Source of the DNA: Prevotella sp. P5-92 | Lineage (GTDB): Bacteria; Bacteroidota; Bacteroidia; Bacteroidales; Bacteroidaceae | Direction of reading: 5' to 3' | NCBI RefSeq assembly: GCF_002251245.1 | Contig: NZ_NPJG01000082.1 | Coordinates: 1-64,000 of the forward strand | Length of the DNA stretch: 64,000 nt | Shown here: piece after piece, positions 44,561 to 53,170 of the stretch | How the letters are laid out: every line of letters starts with the position of its first letter | Numbering within the stretch: the first letter of the stretch is position 1 | Made by a program: the position numbers and the translations under genes | The notes under the pieces: generated by a model | Database searches by the model: none | Told to the model about the DNA's origin: nothing | What the model saw: only the letters and a program-made list of their open reading frames with translations

Positions 44561-45202
44561 CTATTTTGTTATTATTCCAGCTTCTCTAAGTGCCTCTTTG
44601 CGTTCAACGCAGGTGCCGCAGGTGCCGCAGGGCGTTTCTCCGCCCTTATAGCACGACCATGTCTCGTCGTAGTTTATGCCTAAGGCTTTGCCGCGTCGGG
44701 CAATGTCTGCCTTGGTGATGTTGGTGTATGGTGCGTCTATGGCGACGTCGATATATGTACCTGCCTTGGCGGCTTTGTCCATGGCGTCTATAAACTCTGG
44801 TCGGCAATCAGGATAAATGGTGTGGTCGCCTCCATGGTTGGCAATGAGGACCCGTTTCAGTCCCTTACTTTCAGCCAATCCCACGGCTATCGACAGCATG
44901 ATACCATTTCGGAATGGCACTACGGTCGATTTCATGTTTTCTTCGGCATAGTGTCCGTCAGGTATGGCATCGGCTCCTTCCAGTAGCGAACTTTTGAAAT
45001 AGTTATGCATGAAATCTAGAGGGATGACGATATGCGGGATGCCGAGACGCTCGCAGTGAAGACGGGCGAATGGTATTTCGCGTGCATTGTGGTTGCTGCC
45101 GTAGTCGAACGTTACAGCGAGGGCTATATAGTCTTTGCGGTCGTACAGCAGGGTGATGCTGTCCATCCCCCCACTGACGACAATAACACTGTCTTTTGTC
45201 AT
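44561..45202 (-). CDS. queC: 7-cyano-7-deazaguanine synthase (QueC)
   Basis: A 213-residue ATP-dependent enzyme that makes preQ0 in queuosine synthesis. The PP-loop VVSGGMDSITLLYD lies at residues 8-21. The zinc-binding cysteines sit at the C-terminus in CYKGGETPCGTCGTCVERKE. It ends the tightly packed minus-strand run from 49677. queA, a later step of the same pathway, is encoded at 60423-61637. Confidence 0.96.
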   Translation of the reverse strand: MTKDSVIVVSGGMDSITLLYDRKDYIALAVTFDYGSNHNAREIPFARLHCERLGIPHIVIPLDFMHNYFKSSLLEGADAIPDGHYAEENMKSTVVPFRNGIMLSIAVGLAESKGLKRVLIANHGGDHTIYPDCRPEFIDAMDKAAKAGTYIDVAIDAPYTNITKADIARRGKALGINYDETWSCYKGGETPCGTCGTCVERKEALREAGIITK

Positions 45203-45205
45203 TGC

Positions 45206-45580
45206 TTATTTTGCTGCGATCATTTCTATTTCCACGAGAGCTCCCTTTGGAAGGTCGCGAACGGCAAATGCCGAGCGGCCGGGATAAGGTGCGTTGAAGA
45301 AGCTGGCATATACCTCGTTCATTGCCGCAAAGTCGGCTATGTCGGCGAGTAATACAGTTGTTTTCACCACGTTACAGAGGTCGGCTCCAGCCTCTTTGAG
45401 GATAGCCTGTGCGTTGAGTATTGACTGGCGTGTCTGCTCTTTTATTCCACCCTCAGGGAATGCTCCCGTAGCTGGGTCGATAGGCAGCTGGCCTGAACAA
45501 TAGATAAATCCGTTTGCTTCGATGGCCTGGCTGTATGGTCCTATAGCTGCAGGCGCATTGTTTGTACTGATAGCTTTCAT
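45206..45580 (-). CDS. ridA: RidA-family enamine/imine deaminase
   Basis: A 124-residue trimeric enzyme that removes reactive enamines released by PLP enzymes. Family signatures include [20 protein letters not shown], then [13 protein letters not shown] and [20 protein letters not shown], with the conserved Arg in [20 protein letters not shown]. Length is normal. The gene is 3 bases from queC and 17 from mntP. Confidence 0.96.
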   Translation of the reverse strand: MKAISTNNAPAAIGPYSQAIEANGFIYCSGQLPIDPATGAFPEGGIKEQTRQSILNAQAILKEAGADLCNVVKTTVLLADIADFAAMNEVYASFFNAPYPGRSAFAVRDLPKGALVEIEMIAAK

Positions 45581-45597
45581 TTTTACGATTATTTAAA

Positions 45598-46185
45598 TTA
45601 GTTGATGATTAGATGCGATAAGAGAACCTTTATTCCGATGAATACGAGTATTATTCCACCAAGTAGTTCTGGGTTGATACGGCGGCGTATGGGTGCACCG
45701 AAACGTATTCCGAGCATATTGCCCGCGATGCTGAATAAGAACGAGCCTGCACCTATAGCCATAAGGGGAATGGTGAGTTGCGAGAGGTGTATATAGCCTA
45801 TACAGCCTAATGATATGCCTACGGCAAGTGCGTCAATGCTTGTGGCTACGGCCAGTATTAGCTGTGTGGTGAGTGCTGATGGTATGGCGTGATGGTCGTC
45901 GTCTTTGTTGTGATTCAGCACAGCCTCACGTATCATCCTTCCGCCGAGATATGCCAGTAGGCCAAAGGCTATCCAGTGGTCAACGGCTTCGAGATAACTG
46001 GCAAAGAAGCTTATGCCGAGCCAACCAGCGAGAGGCATGGCTGCCTGGAAGACGCCGAAGAGGATAGCCATGCGTATCATCAGTCCCGTCATCCATTTCC
46101 CGCAGCTCACTCCGCTCACTATCGACACTGCAAAACAGTCCATTGCTAACGCAGCCGAGAGGAATATTATATCTATTGCTGACAT
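45598..46185 (-). CDS. mntP: MntP-type manganese exporter
   Basis: A 195-residue inner-membrane protein with six predicted membrane helices in two related halves. Conserved Asp residues in helix 1 (AALAMDCFAVSIVSG) and helix 4 (AVATSIDALAVGISLG) are those used for Mn(II) transport in the family. The adjacent genes do not point to a metal response; a yybP-ykoY-like manganese riboswitch was not seen upstream. Confidence 0.94.
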   Translation of the reverse strand: MSAIDIIFLSAALAMDCFAVSIVSGVSCGKWMTGLMIRMAILFGVFQAAMPLAGWLGISFFASYLEAVDHWIAFGLLAYLGGRMIREAVLNHNKDDDHHAIPSALTTQLILAVATSIDALAVGISLGCIGYIHLSQLTIPLMAIGAGSFLFSIAGNMLGIRFGAPIRRRINPELLGGIILVFIGIKVLLSHLIIN

Positions 46186-46202
46186 TTCGCTTTTCTGTTG
46201 TA

Positions 46203-46985
46203 TTAATTGGACATATATTCTTTTGTTGCTCTACTGGCCTCGTCTATTCCAAGGCCAAAAAGGGCGAAGTCGCCTTTCAGCGGGTCGTCGGGAAACACCT
46301 CTAACATGGCGTCGGTGAGTCTTCTTGCAGTCGTCATGCTTGCTGAGGCTGCCTTGAGCAATCCTAACGCGTTTGACTGTCGCATCACATGTACGTCCAT
46401 TGGCATTATCAGAGTGCGTCGGTCTATGAAGTCCTTCCATAGCCCGAGATCTACTGGAGACTCTGTGCGCGACATCCATCTGAGAAACATACACAGTCGT
46501 TTGCACGACGACTTGGTGTTGCGTGGTATGATGCCTTCCGAGCCTTCGTTGAGGAAATATCCCGTCAGACTCTCGCATGCTGAAAGAGCGTCGTGCGACG
46601 TCTTGTGTATAAAGTCACCTATGGAGCCATGGCTGCGCAACATAGACTGTAGAGCTGTGAGGAAGGAGTTGAACATACGGTTGTTGTATAGTCGGTAGAA
46701 ACACCCGTCGTCGCGTGGGATCATGTCAATAAATGCCCCCTCAGCCACCCAAGATGCCATGTTGCCGTCTGAGGCATCGAGCAGTCGCTGTATCTTGGGC
46801 ATGAACTGCTTTCTGCTTCCGTAGCTCACCGCTTGGGCGATGAATGCCGTCACCTCCTGGTTTTCCCTGCCTCTCACCTGGTGCATAAACCAGCTTGGGT
46901 CGCCCACGATGAAGTCAGGTTTTTCATACTGGTCGGCAAGGCGACGTAGTGTGTCGGCTAAATATGGGGTGATGGTGCTGCTCAT
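46203..46985 (-). CDS. TIGR02757 (DUF2400) family protein
   Basis: A 260-residue soluble protein. TIGR02757 members are widespread in Bacteroidetes and of unknown function. Recognisable parts are DPSWFMHQVRGRENQEVTAF near residue 29, CKRLCMFLRWMSRTESPVDL and the basic-polar helix MPMDVHVMRQSNALGLLKAA. The helix-rich layout with the late LGIDEA segment recalls HhH-type DNA glycosylases, an inference only. It is separated from the MFS gene by a single base, so the two are likely co-translated. Confidence 0.85.
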   Translation of the reverse strand: MSSTITPYLADTLRRLADQYEKPDFIVGDPSWFMHQVRGRENQEVTAFIAQAVSYGSRKQFMPKIQRLLDASDGNMASWVAEGAFIDMIPRDDGCFYRLYNNRMFNSFLTALQSMLRSHGSIGDFIHKTSHDALSACESLTGYFLNEGSEGIIPRNTKSSCKRLCMFLRWMSRTESPVDLGLWKDFIDRRTLIMPMDVHVMRQSNALGLLKAASASMTTARRLTDAMLEVFPDDPLKGDFALFGLGIDEASRATKEYMSN

Positions 46986-46986
46986 G

Positions 46987-48165
46987 TTATCTGTTTTTGT
47001 TTCTTATAAACCAGTTGTGGGTGAATAGGATATACATTGCCATAGAGATGACCGTAAGGGTCAGGGATGTCATCAGCGTCATGTGTGGATTGCCGTAAAA
47101 GAAGGCGTATCCTATGCCTATGCCGAGGGCTAAGCCTGACTCCCACGACAGTATGTAGGTGCTCTGCGACGTGCCGCGTTGGCAGTGGCGGCTTAGTTTT
47201 ATGAAAAACAGAAGGAAGCGTGCGCCTATGATGCCCATGGCAGTGCCTATCATCGTTGGTGCTGCGTAGTTTACCACTACGGCATGCCTTGTGATGAGCA
47301 GCAACAATGCTCCTATTAGTAATATCTGTCCTGTCACCACCTCGCTCTTCAGTTCGGCATTGACAAATACAAAACGCTGTGCAAGTAGCGAGAATACAAA
47401 ACCCACCATCAACATTCCGTAGAAGGTGAACGACAATTCTATCGACAGTATCAGTCCGACGGCTATGGTTATGAGCAGCAGGTTGATAAACAGTGTGAAA
47501 CCGTGAGGCAGGAAAAACCTGTCGAGGCTGAACACTGTCTGGTGCTCGTCTGGCGCACGGAAGGGGAAGTCAACCATTCTTATGAGCATGACTGAGATGA
47601 GGCAGAAGGCTGCCGACATGATAAGTACTGCGCTCACTCCAAAATGGTGGTTCATGACTATGGCAGCCAATGGACCGAGTGATATGGCAAATCTCGCAAA
47701 CCATGAGGTACTGTGGTTGGCCTCTGTACGCTGGAACGACTCGCTGGTGTCAACGATCAACGTGCTTGACAATATCATTTGAGCAAGCCCAAAAGAGGCA
47801 CCGAGCAGGAATCGTTGTGAGATGATTATCCACACATCGATCATCGTGATGTGATGGTCGTCGATGTAGTATATCGCTGTGATGAGCAACGCCATGAGCA
47901 GTATGGAATAGATACACACTACGTTGCGCCTGAATCGTTGTACGAGATAAGAGCAGAAAAAGCCGAAGCCGAACATACCAAAGGCGAATGCCCCCATCGA
48001 CATACCAGTGTATAAAGGCGAGAAGTGTTCATACGTCATCAGCCATATAGGTAACACTGGCACCAAGGCATATATGCTCATGGTGAGAAAGAGATTGGCT
48101 AACAACAGTAGCCAGAATCCCTTGTGCCACAGAGTTATATGTACGGGTGTATTCTGTGTGTTCAT
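46987..48165 (-). CDS. MFS transporter
   Basis: A 392-residue membrane protein with about 12 hydrophobic helices, typical of the major facilitator superfamily. The first helix is WLLLLANLFLTMSIYALVPV and the loop after helix 2 carries the GMSMGAFAFGMFGFG segment. Another clear helix pair is GLILSIELSFTFYGMLMVGF. Substrate cannot be told. Similar genes in Bacteroidetes are annotated only as MFS transporters. It lies 27 bases after panB. Confidence 0.88.
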   Translation of the reverse strand: MNTQNTPVHITLWHKGFWLLLLANLFLTMSIYALVPVLPIWLMTYEHFSPLYTGMSMGAFAFGMFGFGFFCSYLVQRFRRNVVCIYSILLMALLITAIYYIDDHHITMIDVWIIISQRFLLGASFGLAQMILSSTLIVDTSESFQRTEANHSTSWFARFAISLGPLAAIVMNHHFGVSAVLIMSAAFCLISVMLIRMVDFPFRAPDEHQTVFSLDRFFLPHGFTLFINLLLITIAVGLILSIELSFTFYGMLMVGFVFSLLAQRFVFVNAELKSEVVTGQILLIGALLLLITRHAVVVNYAAPTMIGTAMGIIGARFLLFFIKLSRHCQRGTSQSTYILSWESGLALGIGIGYAFFYGNPHMTLMTSLTLTVISMAMYILFTHNWFIRNKNR

Positions 48166-48192
48166 CAGATCAGCTTTTTGTTAGCATTAATG

Positions 48193-49014
48193 TCAATATG
48201 ACTCTTTTTCGTTGGGGAAGTCGCAGTTTTTTACGTCTTCCACGTATCTGCCGATAGCAGAAGTCATGATGTTGTTGAGGTCTGCATATCTTCGTAGGAA
48301 GCGTGGACTGAAACCTTGTGTCTTTCCTAACATGTCGTCGATGACGAGTATCTGTCCGTCGGTGCCGTTGCCGGCTCCTATGCCTATGGTGGGCACGTCG
48401 ATGGCTTCAGACACTTCAGCAGCAAGTTTTGCCGGTACCTTTTCAAGCACCACGGCGAAACAACCAGCATCTGCAAGGGCCTTGGCATCTGACATGAGCT
48501 TAGCTGCCTCTACCTCGTCTTTTGCTCTCACTGAATAGGTGCCGAACTTGTTGATACTCTGAGGAGTAAGTCCGAGATGCCCCATCACTGGGATGCCGGC
48601 ATCGAGAATGCGGCGTATGGTGTCAAGTATCTCAACCCCACCCTCCAACTTCAAGGCGTCACATCCGCTTTCTTTCATTATGCGTACGGCATTTTTCACG
48701 CCATCGACCACGTCAACCTGATAGCTGCCAAAAGGCATGTCGCACACCACGAGGGCACGTTTCACTCCGCGCATCACCGAGCGTGCGTGGTAAATCATCT
48801 GGTCAACGGTCATGGGTAGTGTGGTGGTGTTTCCTGCCATCACGTTTGAGGCGGAGTCGCCTACGAGGATGCCGTCGATGCCTGAGCCATCCACGATCTG
48901 TGCTGTGGTATAGTCGTAGGAGGTGAGCATGGAGATCTTCTCTCCTTTTTGTTTCATTTCAATAAAGCGGTGCGTTGTCACTTTGCGCATGTCGCTTGCT
49001 AAATATCCTGCCAT
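48193..49014 (-). CDS. panB: 3-methyl-2-oxobutanoate hydroxymethyltransferase (PanB)
   Basis: A 273-residue TIM-barrel enzyme that makes ketopantoate, the first step to pantothenate and CoA. Diagnostic segments are [60 protein letters not shown] and [20 protein letters not shown]. Length is normal. It lies 6 bases after a HAD phosphatase gene. panC and panD are not in the window. Confidence 0.97.
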   Translation of the reverse strand: MAGYLASDMRKVTTHRFIEMKQKGEKISMLTSYDYTTAQIVDGSGIDGILVGDSASNVMAGNTTTLPMTVDQMIYHARSVMRGVKRALVVCDMPFGSYQVDVVDGVKNAVRIMKESGCDALKLEGGVEILDTIRRILDAGIPVMGHLGLTPQSINKFGTYSVRAKDEVEAAKLMSDAKALADAGCFAVVLEKVPAKLAAEVSEAIDVPTIGIGAGNGTDGQILVIDDMLGKTQGFSPRFLRRYADLNNIMTSAIGRYVEDVKNCDFPNEKESY

Positions 49015-49020
49015 AATTTC

Positions 49021-49677
49021 TTATGAATTTATTATTTCAATACAATTATTATAGTCAAATGTGCTGTAGTCGGCTATCACCTTGTCGGCATACTCGCTGA
49101 TAGACTCAGCGCTGTTGGTGGTGGAGAGTCCTACAACCTTCATCTTTGCCGCGCAACCAGACTTCAAACCATTGAAGCTATCCTCAAAGACAATACACTC
49201 ATCAGCCTTTGCATCAAAGCGTTGTGCTGCTTTCTGATAACAGTCGGGGTCGGGCTTGCTACGCTCAAAATCCTCCGATGTCAATATGGCGTCGAAGAGG
49301 TCCTTGAAGCCTTTGACTTTACTATATACGGCGTTCATCTTGTCGATATTCGAACTGGTGACAACGGCGGTCTTCACCCCTTTGTCGCGAAGTTGCCTAA
49401 TAAACGTTTCAAATCCTCTGATGAACTCGAAGTTCATGTTTTTCTCAAACTCATTGAGACGTTCCACTATTAATGGCTGCATTTTTTCCAGTTCTCCGTC
49501 GAAGTGGCGGTCGAAAATCTGTACGAGAGTCTGGCCCTTTATCTCGTGCTCGAGTCCAGGGTGTTCGGGATGGAACTCCTGGCATTGACTTCCCCAAAAT
49601 ATGGTGTATTGCGGTTCAGTGTCAAACACCACCCCGTCGAGGTCGAACAATGCGGCCTTGAATGTTCTTTTTTCCAT
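49021..49677 (-). CDS. HAD-family hydrolase, beta-phosphoglucomutase-like
   Basis: A 218-residue HAD enzyme. The nucleophile motif ALFDLDGVVFDTEPQYTIFW is at residues 9-28, motif II VVTSSNIDKMN, the Lys in RSKPDPDCYQKAAQRF and motif IV CIVFEDSFNGLKSGCAAKMK. The cap is helical. This fits the beta-PGM/DOG-phosphatase subgroup, whose members act on many sugar phosphates. It leads the compact operon that continues through panB, MFS, TIGR02757, mntP, ridA and queC, with a promoter at 49697-49727. Confidence 0.9.
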   Translation of the reverse strand: MEKRTFKAALFDLDGVVFDTEPQYTIFWGSQCQEFHPEHPGLEHEIKGQTLVQIFDRHFDGELEKMQPLIVERLNEFEKNMNFEFIRGFETFIRQLRDKGVKTAVVTSSNIDKMNAVYSKVKGFKDLFDAILTSEDFERSKPDPDCYQKAAQRFDAKADECIVFEDSFNGLKSGCAAKMKVVGLSTTNSAESISEYADKVIADYSTFDYNNCIEIINS

Positions 49678-49696
49678 TGTTTTTTATTTTTGGGTG

Positions 49697-49727
49697 CAAA
49701 AGTAACACTTTTTTGTCATTTAACAAA
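49697..49727 (-). promoter_or_regulatory. Promoter of the HAD-panB-queC operon
   Basis: On the minus strand TTTG (49727-49724), a 19-base spacer, TACTTTTG (49704-49697), 20 bases before the HAD start codon. Confidence 0.7.
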
Positions 49728-49745
49728 AAGAACAGACAAGAAATA

Positions 49746-50369
49746 TCATTTTATAAGCATCTTTATGACATAGATGCAGTGGAGTGAGACGATTGCCAAT
49801 ACGATAATAGGTGCAAAACGGCTTATTCCGCGCGACAAGCTATCTATCACTTGAACAAGATTGTTGTATGTACCTTTTATAAAGCCAAACACGACAGAAC
49901 TGGATATCATCCATAGACACGTAAGAGGAAACAACGCCTCGCTGAAGGGTGATGGGAAAAGGTTTCCCGTGCTATTGAGTAAAAGAGAGCCAGGTAGGAA
50001 GGGGATGACTGAGAGCAGTGTCACGAAAAGTAGCGTCATAAAGTACAGCGAGCGCATGGCCATACGCTCGCGGAATTGTAAAGTACTATACTTGTCTTTC
50101 GATGTTAACAACAAACGTAGTGTAGCCCCCATACCGCTACATGTTATGCTGCCGTAGGTCATTGCCACGAGAAGCAAGCCGATGAGCCATTTTGATGTCA
50201 CTAACGAGAGAGAGTGGCGGAACATCCATCTCAGGCTTTCTGATGAAAAGGGGTTTGAGACGGGACCGAACGGGTCTATAGCGCTCGTTATCCATGCTAT
50301 GGTGATAAACACCATTTCTATAGCCACTGCCGTCAGGCAGAGGTATGCTGCCACCCTATTACCTTTCAT
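49746..50369 (-). CDS. Hypothetical polytopic membrane protein
   Basis: About 207 residues from the ATG at 50369, with five to six hydrophobic helices (VAAYLCLTAVAIEMVFITIA; KWLIGLLLVAMTYGSI; LYFMTLLFVTLLSVIPFLPG; ALFPLTCLWMISSSVVFGFI; FAPIIVLAIVSLHCIYVIKM). No family can be named; the layout vaguely recalls truncated AbgT-like proteins of Bacteroidetes. A longer frame from 50414 would overlap the response-regulator gene by 56 bases, so the inner ATG with an 11-base overlap is preferred. The overlap implies coupling to the regulator. Confidence 0.65.
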   Translation of the reverse strand: MKGNRVAAYLCLTAVAIEMVFITIAWITSAIDPFGPVSNPFSSESLRWMFRHSLSLVTSKWLIGLLLVAMTYGSITCSGMGATLRLLLTSKDKYSTLQFRERMAMRSLYFMTLLFVTLLSVIPFLPGSLLLNSTGNLFPSPFSEALFPLTCLWMISSSVVFGFIKGTYNNLVQVIDSLSRGISRFAPIIVLAIVSLHCIYVIKMLIK

Positions 50370-51075
50370 CAGCATGCAGATTGTCGATGTCGAGAATGTT
50401 GAGTTCAAAGGCACGCACCACGAGACGTGTGGCGTTGACGCCCTTGGAGTCAGAAAACAGCTTCTGTATCAGCTCATTCTGGCGCTTTTCGAGACTCTTA
50501 ACTCCAAAAGGCATTCCTCTGAGCGACGAAATCTGTTCCTTGGTGTAGCCTAAGGCGAGATGGCGCAAGAAACGCTCGTCATACTCGTCAATCTCGTATT
50601 CGAGCAGTGCCTCTTGCTTGGCGGTCTGACGGCTGATGGTGTGCTTGAACACCTCTACTATCCGTTTCTGTATAGGTTCGTTGAACACGAGAGTCTTACC
50701 GCCCATTACACTTGCCACGTCAGCTCTGGTGAGCAGTTCGCCGGTCTTGAGTATTATGCCGTCTGCCCCTGCGTCGAGCACATCTACCCATAGCTTTTCG
50801 TTTAGTATCTCGCCGGTAAATATAAGCACCTTAACCTTAGGATAAGCCTCCTTGGTATGTCGGCAAATTTCAACGCCGGCAGTGGTAGAGCCTCCTAACC
50901 CGAGGTCTAGCAACACGAGGTCGGGACACTGCTGCTTTATCAGTCTCCAATATGCGGCATCGCTATCGGCGGTGCCAATGATTTCAGCTTCGGGTATGTC
51001 GTTACGAATAATACCCTCGGTGCCTTTTAGTTCAAGAGGCACGTCTTCAACTATGATAATTTTGAAATTCTCCAT
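50359..51075 (-). CDS. Response regulator with LuxR-like output domain
   Basis: A 238-residue two-component regulator. The receiver domain has the acidic pair Glu10-Asp11 (IIIVEDVPLE), phospho-acceptor Asp57 (LVLLDLGLGG) and the conserved Lys in ADGIILKTGELL. The C-terminal part (EYDERFLRHLALGYTKEQIS, then PFGVKSLEKRQNELIQKLF) looks like a LuxR/NarL helix-turn-helix, somewhat diverged. No histidine kinase is adjacent, so it is an orphan here. A strong promoter precedes it at 51100-51131. The ATG at 51075 is used because the upstream frame runs back through the promoter. Confidence 0.85.
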   Translation of the reverse strand: MENFKIIIVEDVPLELKGTEGIIRNDIPEAEIIGTADSDAAYWRLIKQQCPDLVLLDLGLGGSTTAGVEICRHTKEAYPKVKVLIFTGEILNEKLWVDVLDAGADGIILKTGELLTRADVASVMGGKTLVFNEPIQKRIVEVFKHTISRQTAKQEALLEYEIDEYDERFLRHLALGYTKEQISSLRGMPFGVKSLEKRQNELIQKLFSDSKGVNATRLVVRAFELNILDIDNLHADER

Positions 51076-51099
51076 TAATGTATATTCTTTTAGTGCGGG

Positions 51100-51131
51100 C
51101 AAAGTTACGAATAAATATCCGAACTGCCAAA
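51100..51131 (-). promoter_or_regulatory. Promoter of the response-regulator gene
   Basis: On the minus strand TTTG (51131-51128), a 20-base spacer, TAACTTTG (51107-51100), 24 bases before the start codon. Confidence 0.75.
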
Positions 51132-51304
51132 CAAAATATGGTATCAACTTACCTTAAAAGACAAAAAGTTTCTTAAATTATCACATACTTAGATAAGAAT
51201 TAATATTTTTTAGACAGAATAATGCCGTTTTTTCCCATTTCTTGGTTAATTTTGCAGCCAAAATTAGAAAATAAGAAGATTAAAAACAATAATACACACA
51301 AATT

Positions 51305-52300
51305 ATGGCAGAAGCTATTGACATTCGCGAATTGAATATTCGCATTGAACAACAAAGTGCGTTTGTAACAAATCTGACCTCTGGTATGGACCAAGTCATC
51401 GTGGGTCAGAAACATCTTGTAGATACATTGCTTATAGGTCTCCTCAGCGACGGACACATATTGCTTGAAGGTGTACCTGGACTTGCAAAGACACTTGCCA
51501 TCAAAACACTTGCCCAGCTCATCGACGCTGACTTCAGTCGTATCCAGTTCACTCCCGACCTCTTGCCTGCCGACGTGGTAGGTACGATGATCTATTCCCA
51601 GAAAGACGAGAAGTTCAACGTGAAGAAAGGTCCTATCTTCGCCAACTTTGTATTGGCAGATGAGATAAACCGCGCCCCAGCCAAGGTGCAGAGCGCGCTC
51701 CTCGAAGGTATGCAAGAGAAACAGGTGACCATCGGCAGCCAGACATTCCAACTGCCCACTCCGTTCCTCGTGATGGCTACACAGAACCCTATCGAGCAGG
51801 AAGGTACTTATCAGTTGCCCGAAGCACAGGTCGATCGTTTCATGCTCAAGGTCATTATCGACTATCCTACCATAGAAGAGGAGAAACGCATCATACGCGA
51901 GAATATCACCGGTAAGATGCCTGAGGTGCGTGCCGTGACCTCTGCAGCAGAGATAATAAAGGCCCGCGATGTGGTGCGTGAGGTGTATATAGATGAGAAA
52001 ATCGAACAGTATATAGCCGACATCGTTTTTGCCACCCGCTATCCCGACCGTTACGGACTGAAAGATATGAAGTCGATGATTTCATTCGGAGGCAGCCCTC
52101 GTGCCAGCATCAGCCTCGCCAAGGCTGCCAGAGCATACGCTTTCATCAAGCGCAGAGGATATGTGGTGCCAGAAGATGTGCGTGCTGTGGCTCACGACGT
52201 GTTGCGCCATCGTGTTGGTCTTACCTACGAGGCTGAGGCAAGCAACATTACAAGCGAGGAAATCGTCAGCAAGATAATAAATAAGGTGGAGGTTCCTTAA
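51305..52300 (+). CDS. MoxR-family AAA+ ATPase of the Bat operon
   Basis: A 331-residue AAA+ chaperone. The Walker A motif is EGVPGLAKTLAIKTLAQL near residue 58, Walker B is VLADEINRAPAKVQSALLEG, and sensor 1 follows in PFLVMATQNPIEQEGTYQLP. MoxR proteins work with von Willebrand A-domain proteins, and five co-oriented genes of that system follow. Its stop overlaps the DUF58 start by one base. TAATTTTG at 51247-51254 is a probable -7 element. Confidence 0.95.
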   Translation: MAEAIDIRELNIRIEQQSAFVTNLTSGMDQVIVGQKHLVDTLLIGLLSDGHILLEGVPGLAKTLAIKTLAQLIDADFSRIQFTPDLLPADVVGTMIYSQKDEKFNVKKGPIFANFVLADEINRAPAKVQSALLEGMQEKQVTIGSQTFQLPTPFLVMATQNPIEQEGTYQLPEAQVDRFMLKVIIDYPTIEEEKRIIRENITGKMPEVRAVTSAAEIIKARDVVREVYIDEKIEQYIADIVFATRYPDRYGLKDMKSMISFGGSPRASISLAKAARAYAFIKRRGYVVPEDVRAVAHDVLRHRVGLTYEAEASNITSEEIVSKIINKVEVP

Positions 52301-53169
52301 TGGATACTCAAGAGATATTAAAGAAAGTACGCAAGGTAGAGATAAAGACGCGTCGCCTGAGTGCGAATATCTTTGCCGGACAGTACCACTCGGCTTTCAA
52401 GGGACGCGGTATGGCGTTCAGTGAGGTGAGGGAGTACCAGTTCGGCGATGACGTGCGCGACATCGACTGGAACGTCACTGCCCGCTTCCACCGCCCTTAC
52501 GTCAAGGTTTTTGAGGAGGAACGCGAGCTCACCGTGATGCTCATGGTAGATGTCAGCGGTTCGCTCGACTTCGGTACCGAGGTGCAGACCAAGCGCGACA
52601 TGGTGACGGAGATTGCCGCTACCCTCGCCTTCAGTGCCATCCAGAATAACGACAAGATCGGTGTCATCTTCTTCTCCGACAAGATAGAGAAATATATTCC
52701 ACCCAAGAAAGGCAGGAAACATATCCTCTATATAATTCGTGAGATGCTCGACTTCAAGCCCGAGAGCCGCAAGACAGACATACGACAGGCGCTGGAGTTC
52801 CTTTCGGGAGTTAGTAAGCGACGATGTACTGCCTTCTTGCTCAGCGACTTCTATGTCCGGCAAGACTTCTCACAGTCGCTCGTCATCGGCAACAGGAAGC
52901 ATGATATTGTCGCCATACAGGTTTATGACCACAGGGCAAAGGAATTACCCGACGTGGGACTGATGAAGGTGATTGACTCAGAGACAGGTTACGAACAGTA
53001 TATTGACACCAGTAGCAAGAAGTTGCGTACCGCCTACACTCGTTACTGGAACAACAGACAGCAGAATCTTCAGGAGACCTTTAACAAGAGCAATGTTGAC
53101 TCCATCTCTATTGCCACGAGCGACGATTATGTCAAGGCTCTGATGATGCTGTTCAAGAAAAGAAGCTAA
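52300..53169 (+). CDS. DUF58 protein with a VWA-like fold
   Basis: A 289-residue cytosolic protein, the second gene of the Bat operon. The DUF58 signature GRGMAFSEVREYQFGDDVRD, then IDWNVTARFHRPYVKVFEEE, is followed by a metal-site-like MLMVDVSGSLDFGTEVQTKR (Asp-x-Ser-x-Ser form). Such proteins are paired with MoxR ATPases, probably as metal-binding adaptors. It starts at the MoxR stop and is followed after one base by the BatX-like gene. Confidence 0.94.
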   Translation: MDTQEILKKVRKVEIKTRRLSANIFAGQYHSAFKGRGMAFSEVREYQFGDDVRDIDWNVTARFHRPYVKVFEEERELTVMLMVDVSGSLDFGTEVQTKRDMVTEIAATLAFSAIQNNDKIGVIFFSDKIEKYIPPKKGRKHILYIIREMLDFKPESRKTDIRQALEFLSGVSKRRCTAFLLSDFYVRQDFSQSLVIGNRKHDIVAIQVYDHRAKELPDVGLMKVIDSETGYEQYIDTSSKKLRTAYTRYWNNRQQNLQETFNKSNVDSISIATSDDYVKALMMLFKKRS

Positions 53170-53170
53170 A

